DNA from: Roseateles sp. DAIF2
Lineage (GTDB): Bacteria; Pseudomonadota; Gammaproteobacteria; Burkholderiales; Burkholderiaceae_C
Reading direction: 5' to 3'
Length of the DNA: 64,000 nucleotides
NCBI RefSeq assembly: GCF_015624425.1
Contig: NZ_CP049919.1
Span: forward strand, 4,712,001-4,776,000
Shown here: one piece after another, positions 58,602 through 64,000 of the stretch
Layout: every line of letters begins with the position of its first letter
Numbering within the stretch: position 1 is the first letter of the stretch
The notes under the pieces: model-generated
What the model saw: only the letters and a program-made list of their open reading frames with translations
The model's database searches: none
Told to the model about the DNA's origin: nothing
Made by a program: the position numbers and the translations under genes

Positions 58602-59573
58602 TCAGGCGCGGTCCAGCCGGGCCTGGGACAGCACCCACAGGCAGAGCTTCGAATAGGAGATGCCGGCTGCGCGCGCGGAGATCGGCACCAGCGAATGCGA
58701 GGTCATGCCCGGCGAGGTGTTCATCTCCAGCAGGAAGGGCTTGTTGTCGCTCTTGCGCAGCATCAGGTCGGCGCGGCCCCAGCCGCGGCAGCCAAGCGAG
58801 CGGAAAGCACGCAGCACCAGGTCCTTGACCTCGGCCTCCAAGGCCGGCGACAGGCTGCCGGCGTGATAGCGGGTCACGTCGGTGAAGTACTTGTTCTGGT
58901 AGTCGTAGTTGCCCTCGGGCGCCTCGATGCGCACGGTCGGCAGGGGCTGGGCCTTGTCGTCCGCGCCCAGCACCGGGCAGGTCAACTCCTGACCCTCGAC
59001 GAACTCCTCGCACAGCAGCTCGTCGTCGAACTGCGCGGCGGCCTCCAGCGCGGCGCGCAGCGCGCCGGCCTCGCTGACCTTGGTGATGCCGATGCTGGAG
59101 CCCTCATGCGGCGGCTTGACGATCAGCGGCAGGCCCAGCGCCCGCACGATCCCGGCCAGGCGCGCATCGTCACCCAGCTCGCTCTTGTGCACGATCTGGT
59201 AGCGCGGCGACGGCAGGCCATCGGCCAGCCATAGGCGCTTGGTCATGATCTTGTCCATCGCGATGCTGGAAGCCATCACGCCGGAGCCGGTATAGGGAAT
59301 GCCCAGCAGCTCGAGCGCGCCCTGCACCGTGCCGTCCTCGCCATGGCGGCCGTGCAGCGCGATGAAGACGCGCTCGAAGCCCTCGGTCTTCAGCTCGTGC
59401 AGGCCGCGCTCGGCCGGGTCGAAGCCATGCGCGTCGACACCCTCCTCGCGCAGCGCCGCCAGCACGCCCGGGCCCGACATCGTCAGCGAGACCTCGCGCT
59501 CGGCCGAGGTGCCGCCCATCAGCACGGCCACCTTGCCCAGGGCCTTGGGGTCGATATTCAGATCAATACTCAT
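58602..59573 (-). CDS. ddlB: D-alanine--D-alanine ligase
   Basis: A 323-residue ATP-grasp ligase making the D-Ala-D-Ala end of the cell-wall precursor. It shows [10 protein letters not shown] at the start, H-G-R-H-G-E-D-G near residue 76, P-H-E-G-S-S-I-G-I in the substrate loop and [12 protein letters not shown] with the metal ligands. ftsQ follows after 13 bp, and the murC stop lies 130 bp upstream across a structured repeat. Confidence 0.97.
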   Translation of the reverse strand: MSIDLNIDPKALGKVAVLMGGTSAEREVSLTMSGPGVLAALREEGVDAHGFDPAERGLHELKTEGFERVFIALHGRHGEDGTVQGALELLGIPYTGSGVMASSIAMDKIMTKRLWLADGLPSPRYQIVHKSELGDDARLAGIVRALGLPLIVKPPHEGSSIGITKVSEAGALRAALEAAAQFDDELLCEEFVEGQELTCPVLGADDKAQPLPTVRIEAPEGNYDYQNKYFTDVTRYHAGSLSPALEAEVKDLVLRAFRSLGCRGWGRADLMLRKSDNKPFLLEMNTSPGMTSHSLVPISARAAGISYSKLCLWVLSQARLDRA

Positions 59574-59621
59574 GTCAATGGCTCCACCGCATTTCGCAAC
59601 AGAGGAAACGGCTGCATTCCC

Positions 59622-59700
59622 GCGCGAGCGGCGCCGATCCGGCTTTGCCGGGCGGTCGGCGCTGCCCCCTTGAGGGGGCGCGCGAAGCGCGTAGGGGGTG
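59622..59700 (-). repeat. Post-stop structured repeat, copy B (after murC)
   Basis: A near-identical inverted copy of the repeat at 20063-20140, read on the minus strand from 3 nt after the murC stop. It has CACCCCCTAC, GCGCTTCGCGC, CCCCCTCAAGGGGG and CCGGC-AAA-GCCGG-A-TCGG in order. It occupies most of the 130 bp between murC and ddlB, so any termination effect would act on ddlB-ftsQAZ expression. Confidence 0.8.
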
Positions 59701-59703
59701 GTC

Positions 59704-61095
59704 TCATTTCAGCAGTTCCACGGTTGCGGCCGGCACCGCGCCGATCGAGCCGGCCCCCATCACGATCACCACATCGCCGTCGCGCGCCTGCTCGGCGATG
59801 GTCTGCGGCAGCGCCGCGGCGTCCTCGACGAACAGCGGCTCCACCTTGCCGGCCACGCGCAGCGCGCGCGCCAGGGCGCGGCCGTCGGCCGCGACGATCG
59901 GCGCCTCGCCGGCCGCATAGACCTCGGTCAGCAGCACCGCGTCGGCGCCGCCGATCACCTTGACGAAGTCCTCGAAACAGTCGCGCGTGCGGGTATAGCG
60001 GTGCGGCTGGAAGGCCAGCACCAGGCGCCGGCCCGGGAAGGCGCCGCGCGCGGCCGACAGCACCGCGGCCATCTCGACCGGGTGGTGGCCGTAGTCGTCG
60101 ATCAGCGTGAACGTGCCGCCGTCGGCCGAGCGCAGCTCGCCATAGCGCTGGAAGCGCCGGCCCACGCCGCCGAACTTGGCCAGCGCCGCGGCGATCGGCG
60201 CGTCGGGCAGTTCCAGCTCGGTGGCCACCGCGATCGCGGCCAGCGCGTTCAGCACGTTGTGCACGCCCGGCAGGTTCAGGGTGATGTCCAGATCGGCCAG
60301 GCCGGGGCGGCGCGCGGTGAAGCGCATCTGGCCGCCGGCCAGCGCCTGCACATCGACCGCCCGCACCTGGTTGTCCTCGGCGAAGCCGTAGCTGACCACC
60401 GGGCGCGAGATCAGCGGCAGGATGCCATGCACGCCCGGATCGTCGCCGCAGACCACCGCCGCGCCATAGAAGGGCATGCGATGCAGGAAATCGACGAAGG
60501 CCTGCTTCAGCCGCGCGAAGTCATGGCCATAGGTGTCCATGTGGTCGGCGTCGATATTGGTGACGACCGCCATCATCGGCAGCAGGTTCAGGAAGGAGGC
60601 GTCGCTCTCGTCGGCCTCGACCACGATGTAGTCGCCGCTGCCCAGCGCCGAGTTGGCACCGGCGCTGTTGAGCTTGCCGCCGATCACGAAGGTCGGGTCG
60701 ACGCCGGCCTCGGCCAGGATCGTCGTCACCAGCGAGGTGGTCGTGGTCTTGCCATGGGTGCCGGCGATCGCGATGCCCTTCTTCAGGCGCATCAGCTCGG
60801 CCAGCATCACCGCGCGCGGCACCACCGGAATGCGCGCCGCGCGCGCGGCCAGCACCTCGGGGTTGTCGGTCTTCACCGCGGTCGAGGTCACGACCGCCTG
60901 CGCGCCGGCGATATGGCCGGACGCATGGCCGATGAACACCTGCAGGCCCAGCTGACTCAGGCGCTCGGTGGTGGCGCTGGCGCCCTGGTCCGAACCGGAC
61001 ACGGTGTAGCCCAGGTTGTGCAGGATCTCGGCGATGCCGCTCATGCCGGCACCACCGATGCCGACGAAGTGGATATGTTTGACCGCGTGTTTCAT
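59704..61095 (-). CDS. murC: UDP-N-acetylmuramate--L-alanine ligase
   Basis: A 463-residue Mur ligase adding L-Ala to UDP-MurNAc. It begins with the N-terminal [11 protein letters not shown] motif, has the ATP loop [15 protein letters not shown] in the centre and D-D-Y-G-H-H-P in the C-terminal part. Length is normal. It lies 85 bp after murG, separated by a short stem. Confidence 0.98.
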   Translation of the reverse strand: MKHAVKHIHFVGIGGAGMSGIAEILHNLGYTVSGSDQGASATTERLSQLGLQVFIGHASGHIAGAQAVVTSTAVKTDNPEVLAARAARIPVVPRAVMLAELMRLKKGIAIAGTHGKTTTTSLVTTILAEAGVDPTFVIGGKLNSAGANSALGSGDYIVVEADESDASFLNLLPMMAVVTNIDADHMDTYGHDFARLKQAFVDFLHRMPFYGAAVVCGDDPGVHGILPLISRPVVSYGFAEDNQVRAVDVQALAGGQMRFTARRPGLADLDITLNLPGVHNVLNALAAIAVATELELPDAPIAAALAKFGGVGRRFQRYGELRSADGGTFTLIDDYGHHPVEMAAVLSAARGAFPGRRLVLAFQPHRYTRTRDCFEDFVKVIGGADAVLLTEVYAAGEAPIVAADGRALARALRVAGKVEPLFVEDAAALPQTIAEQARDGDVVIVMGAGSIGAVPAATVELLK

Positions 61096-61127
61096 GTCTG
61101 CCCCTCGTCCGACGGGTACGTCGACCG

Positions 61128-61142
61128 ATCCCCCAAGGGGAT
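61128..61142. other. Hairpin in the murG-murC spacer
   Basis: ATCCCC/GGGGAT forms a 6-bp stem with a 3-nt loop in the 85-bp spacer between murG and murC. A second imperfect dyad (CGACG-GGTA-CGTCG) lies beside it at 61110-61123. The spacer may hold another REP-like element, but only this one example is in the window. Confidence 0.4.
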
Positions 61143-61180
61143 GGCCACTTGCTTGGGGCGGCCCTGCGCTGCGTGGCTCA

Positions 61181-62260
61181 TCACTTCACCATCCCCTCGA
61201 TTTCGTCCGCCACGCGCGCCGCGGCGCGCGGGCGCGCCAGGCCGCGGGCCTTCTCCGCCATCGCCAGCAGCTGCTCGCGGTCCAGCCCCTGCAGCAGGGC
61301 CAGCAGGCCCTCGGGGCTCAGCTCCTCCTGCGGCAGATGCAGGGCCGCGCCATGCTGGGCCATGAAGCGCGCGTTGTCGCGCTGATGGCTGGTGGTGCTG
61401 ACCACCAGCGGCACCAGCACACTGGGCAGGCCGGCGGCGCAAAGCTCGCTGACCGTCACCGCGCCGGCGCGGCAGATGATCAGGTCGGCCGCGGCCAGCT
61501 GGGCGGCCATGTCGTCGATGAAGGGCAGGATCTCCGCCTGCGCTCCGGCCGCCTGGTAGGCCGCCTGCACCGCGCTCAGGTTCGCCTGGCCGGCCTGGTG
61601 CACCACCTGGGGCCGCGTCGCCGCGTCGCTCCATTGCGCCAGCATCTTCGGGATCACCGCATTGATCGCGCGCGCGCCCAGCGAACCGCCCACCACCAGC
61701 ACGCGCAGCGGGCCCGTGCGGCCGGCATAGCGTTCGGCGGGTAGCGGCAGCGCCTCGATCTCGGCGCGCACCGGGTTGCCGGTCACCACCGCCTTGGCGG
61801 TCGAGGCCGCGGCCGAGCCGTCGAAGCCGAAGGCGATCTTGCGCGCCAGGCCCTTCAGCGCCTGGTTCGACATCAGCATCGCCGCATCGGCGTTCACCAG
61901 CATCAGCGGGCGGCGCATCAGCCAGGCCATCAGCCCGCCGGGGAAGCAGACATAGCCGCCCATGCCCAGCACCGCATCGGCGCTGCGCGTCACGAAGACC
62001 TGGCGCGACTGGATGAAGGCCTTCACCAGCCCCACCAGGCCGCGCAGCATGTGCATCGGACCCTTGCCACGCAGGCCCGCGAAGGCCAGCCGGTCCAGCG
62101 GGATGCCACTGGGCGGCACCAGCTTGTTCTCCATGCCCTGCTCGGTGCCGACCCAGGACACGCTCCAGCCGCGGCGCTTCATCTCTTCGGCGACTGCCAG
62201 GCCGGGGATGATGTGGCCGCCGGTGCCGGCGGCCATGATGACCAGGTGTTTCGTGCTCAT
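61181..62260 (-). CDS. murG: UDP-GlcNAc:lipid I N-acetylglucosaminyltransferase
   Basis: A 359-residue peripheral membrane GT-B glycosyltransferase converting lipid I to lipid II. The donor loop is [12 protein letters not shown], the second glycine-rich loop [10 protein letters not shown], and the acceptor region contains [18 protein letters not shown] precedes the ATG at 62260. Its start overlaps the stop of a 51-codon inserted frame rather than that of ftsW. Confidence 0.97.
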   Translation of the reverse strand: MSTKHLVIMAAGTGGHIIPGLAVAEEMKRRGWSVSWVGTEQGMENKLVPPSGIPLDRLAFAGLRGKGPMHMLRGLVGLVKAFIQSRQVFVTRSADAVLGMGGYVCFPGGLMAWLMRRPLMLVNADAAMLMSNQALKGLARKIAFGFDGSAAASTAKAVVTGNPVRAEIEALPLPAERYAGRTGPLRVLVVGGSLGARAINAVIPKMLAQWSDAATRPQVVHQAGQANLSAVQAAYQAAGAQAEILPFIDDMAAQLAAADLIICRAGAVTVSELCAAGLPSVLVPLVVSTTSHQRDNARFMAQHGAALHLPQEELSPEGLLALLQGLDREQLLAMAEKARGLARPRAAARVADEIEGMVK

Positions 62261-62412
62261 GCGCGACCTCCTCGCATGAGCTGTCGGTTCTGGCTACGGC
62301 CCGCGCACTGCGTGCGCTTCACGTCGCTACGCGACATGAGCCTGCGCCGAAACAGGCCATCGCCGCGCTTGACGCGCGCCGACGCCTGGCTGCCCTGCAT
62401 CCAGGCGCTCAT
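62257..62412 (-). CDS. 51-codon inserted frame between ftsW and murG
   Basis: A 51-residue basic, Arg- and Ser-rich frame. Its ATG overlaps the ftsW stop (ATGA) and its stop overlaps the murG start (ATGA), so translation can pass ftsW to frame to murG. The last ten residues before the stop, [10 protein letters not shown], repeat the C terminus of FtsW, with four synonymous codon differences. In its middle it holds the two-hairpin element at 62292-62353. I would not claim a function. It is most simply an insertion that stays open in frame. Confidence 0.6.
   Translation of the reverse strand: MSAWMQGSQASARVKRGDGLFRRRLMSRSDVKRTQCAGRSQNRQLMRGGRA
62292..62353 (+). repeat. Two-hairpin element, ftsW-murG copy
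   Basis: A 62-nt unit in the same family as 27916-27977 and of equal length, lying on the strand opposite to the operon. The ends GGCTACGGCCCG and TGAGCCTGCGCCGAA match the ruvC copy. The first hairpin is GCGCAC-TGC-GTGCGC (shifted by a base) and the second TCACGTCGC-TAC-GCGACATGA with one mismatch. The stem sequences differ from the ruvC copy but still pair. Confidence 0.75.
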
Positions 62413-63677
62413 GCTCGGCCTCCTCGCATGAGTTGCCTGTTTTCAATATCTATCCTCAAACAGATCGCCAGCGCCACACAGTTCATCAGGATCGCCGAGC
62501 CGCCGAAGCTCATCAGCGGCAGGGTCAGGCCCTTGGTCGGCAGCGCGCCCAGGTTCACGCCCATATTGATGAAGGCCTGGCCGCCCATCCAGATGCCGAT
62601 GCCCTGGGCATAGAGACCGGCGAACACGCGGTCCAGCGCGACCGCCTGGCGGCCGATGTGGAACAGGCGGCGCGACAGCCAGAAGAAGGCGCAGATCACC
62701 AGGGCCACGCCGACCAGGCCCAGCTCCTCGCCGATCACCGCCAGCAGGAAGTCGGTATGCGCCTCGGGCAGGTAATGCAGCTTCTCGACGCTGCCGCCCA
62801 GGCCCTGGCCGAACCATTCGCCGCGGCCGAAGGCGATCAGCGAATGGGTCAGTTGGTAGGCCTTGCCCTGCGCGTACTTCTCGTCCCAGGGGTTCAGGTA
62901 GGCGAAGATGCGCTCGCGGCGGAACTCGCTGAAGGTGATCATCAGCACGAAGGCGCCGACCAGCACCGCGACGATCAGGAAGAACATGCGGCCGTTGACG
63001 CCGCCCAGGAACAGGATGCCCATCGCGATCGCCGCGATCACCATGAAGGCGCCCATGTCCGGCTCGGCCAGCAGCAGCACGCCCACCACCGCCAGCGACA
63101 CCGCCATCGGCCAGACCGCGCGGACGAAGTTCTCCTTCACCTCCATCTTGCGCATCATGTAGTTGGCCGCGTACATCGCGATCGCCAGCTTGGCCAGCTC
63201 GGAGGGCTGGAAGTTCATCACCCCCAGCGGCAGCCAGCGACGCGCGCCGTTGACGCCCTTGCCGATGCCCGGGATCAGCACGATCACCAGCAGCACCAGG
63301 GCCACGACGAACAGCCAGGGCGCCGCACGCTCCCAGGTTGCGATCGGCACCTGCACCACCACCAGCGCCGCCAGCAGCGCCAGGCTGATCGCCACCACAT
63401 GGCGCACCAGGAAATGGGTCGGCAGGTACTTCGCGAACTTGGGGTTGTCCGGCAGCGCGATCGAGGCCGAATAGACCATCAGCAGGCCCAGCGCCAGCAG
63501 CGCCACCACCACCCAGACCAGGGTCACGTCGAAGTTCGAGAGCTTGGCCGGCTGGCCCGAGGACACGCTGACCCAGTCGCGCACCGGCACCTCGCCGCCG
63601 CGCTCGCCGGCAGCGGCGCCGCGCTGGAACAGGCCGGCCGCGCGGTCGCGCAGGGTCTGGAGCAGGGCCATGCTCAT
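62409..63677 (-). CDS. ftsW: Septal peptidoglycan glycosyltransferase FtsW
   Basis: A 422-residue polytopic SEDS-family protein. Ten helices follow an N-terminal cytoplasmic stretch of about 45 residues. Family marks are [37 protein letters not shown] and [16 protein letters not shown]. Its start overlaps the murD stop by one base (TGATG). Its last ten codons are duplicated just upstream of murG. Confidence 0.96.
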   Translation of the reverse strand: MSMALLQTLRDRAAGLFQRGAAAGERGGEVPVRDWVSVSSGQPAKLSNFDVTLVWVVVALLALGLLMVYSASIALPDNPKFAKYLPTHFLVRHVVAISLALLAALVVVQVPIATWERAAPWLFVVALVLLVIVLIPGIGKGVNGARRWLPLGVMNFQPSELAKLAIAMYAANYMMRKMEVKENFVRAVWPMAVSLAVVGVLLLAEPDMGAFMVIAAIAMGILFLGGVNGRMFFLIVAVLVGAFVLMITFSEFRRERIFAYLNPWDEKYAQGKAYQLTHSLIAFGRGEWFGQGLGGSVEKLHYLPEAHTDFLLAVIGEELGLVGVALVICAFFWLSRRLFHIGRQAVALDRVFAGLYAQGIGIWMGGQAFINMGVNLGALPTKGLTLPLMSFGGSAILMNCVALAICLRIDIENRQLMRGGRA

Positions 63678-64000
63678 CAGGCCAGCCCTCCCTCGTCGGC
63701 CAGGGCCTGCACCTCGGCGACGAACACCTCGGCGCGATGCGCATAGTTGCGGAACATGTCCAGGCTGGCGCAGGCCGGGCTCAGCAGCACGCTGTCGCCG
63801 CTGTGCGCCTGCGTCAGCGCCCAGCGGGTCGCGGCCTGCAGGGTCTCATGAGTCTGCGCCGGCAGGCCCTCCGGCAGCACGCTGGCGATCGCCGGCGCGT
63901 CGCGGCCGATCAGCGCCACCGCGCGCGCATGGCGCGCCAGCGGCTCGCGCAGCGGCGAGAAGTCCTGGCCCTTGCCGTCACCGCCGAGGATCAGCACCAG
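63677..64000 (-). CDS. murD: UDP-N-acetylmuramoylalanine--D-glutamate ligase, C-terminal part
   Basis: The last 107 residues of MurD, cut by the right edge of the window. Visible are [11 protein letters not shown] at the C-terminal domain start and the [21 protein letters not shown] motif, which marks the family. The gene order murD-ftsW agrees. Confidence 0.95.
   Translation of the reverse strand: MVLILGGDGKGQDFSPLREPLARHARAVALIGRDAPAIASVLPEGLPAQTHETLQAATRWALTQAHSGDSVLLSPACASLDMFRNYAHRAEVFVAEVQALADEGGLA

Noticed and set aside
27871..62412. Equal length (156 nt) of the two bridge frames as proof of a common origin
   Set aside because: The shared sequence is only the 62-nt element. The flanks are unrelated and the stop positions are set by different host genes, so the equal length may be chance.
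1..64000. Prophage, integrative element, insertion sequence, CRISPR array, tRNA or rRNA genes
   Set aside because: No integrase, transposase, phage structural gene, spaced repeat array or tRNA-like cloverleaf was recognised. The lone RusA-like and CHAP proteins are not enough to call a prophage remnant.

Overview
The window is 64 kb of very GC-rich, gene-dense chromosome from a betaproteobacterium of the order Burkholderiales, most likely from the Roseateles / Mitsuaria / Rubrivivax-Leptothrix group. The pointers are the dusB-fis-purH block, a complete murD-ftsW-murG-murC-ddlB-ftsQ-ftsA-ftsZ-lpxC cell-wall and division cluster, a Lys/Ala-rich phasin, PEP-CTERM surface proteins and an ExeM-type nuclease. 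The family assignment is inference from gene content. No rRNA, tRNA, CRISPR array, integrase or insertion sequence was found.

Layout. 1-9 kb: the end of dnaE2, a CHAP-domain amidase-like protein, a RusA-like protein, an NlpE/META lipoprotein, a LysR regulator divergent from a quinone-reductase-like enzyme, nudC, a chemoreceptor, a VOC protein and a zinc-ribbon membrane protein. 9-14 kb: a lipid-storage block with a two-domain fatty acyl-CoA reductase divergent from a phasin-patatin pair, then a PEP-CTERM gene behind a good sigma-54 promoter. 14-24 kb: M32 carboxypeptidase, a YqaA-type membrane protein, a solute-binding protein, dusB-fis-purH, an aldehyde dehydrogenase plus GMC alcohol oxidase pair, and an esterase. 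24-33 kb: a Cache chemoreceptor, acyltransferase-cdsA-ruvC, an endonuclease V-like gene, LysE, and a lipoprotein / ECF sigma / anti-sigma operon. 33-48 kb: an ExeM nuclease plus PEP-CTERM operon, a Na+/solute symporter, a heterodimeric ABC exporter with a patatin lipoprotein, an AraC regulator, a sterol desaturase-like enzyme, and an epimerase divergent from a LysR regulator. 48-52 kb: a TRAP transporter. 52-64 kb: the division cluster on the minus strand, with an extra sensor kinase between ftsZ and lpxC.

The most unusual signal is at two operon junctions far apart. Upstream of ruvC, and between ftsW and murG, there is an inserted piece containing the same 62-nt two-hairpin element. The hairpin arms differ between the copies but still pair. 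In both places the end of the neighbouring gene is duplicated, and the copies differ almost only at synonymous positions. At both sites the insertion forms a 51-codon reading frame whose start overlaps the upstream stop and whose end overlaps the downstream start. This looks like a small, previously unnamed element that enters tight operon junctions of housekeeping genes without breaking translation, or else the trace of divergent DNA imported at those junctions.

A second repeat family (three copies, about 80 nt) sits in fixed orientation 3-5 nt after the stop codons of purH, mdlA-like and murC, again with paired changes in a stem. A run of five CGCAAA units, mostly 11 bp apart, marks the only long intergenic region.
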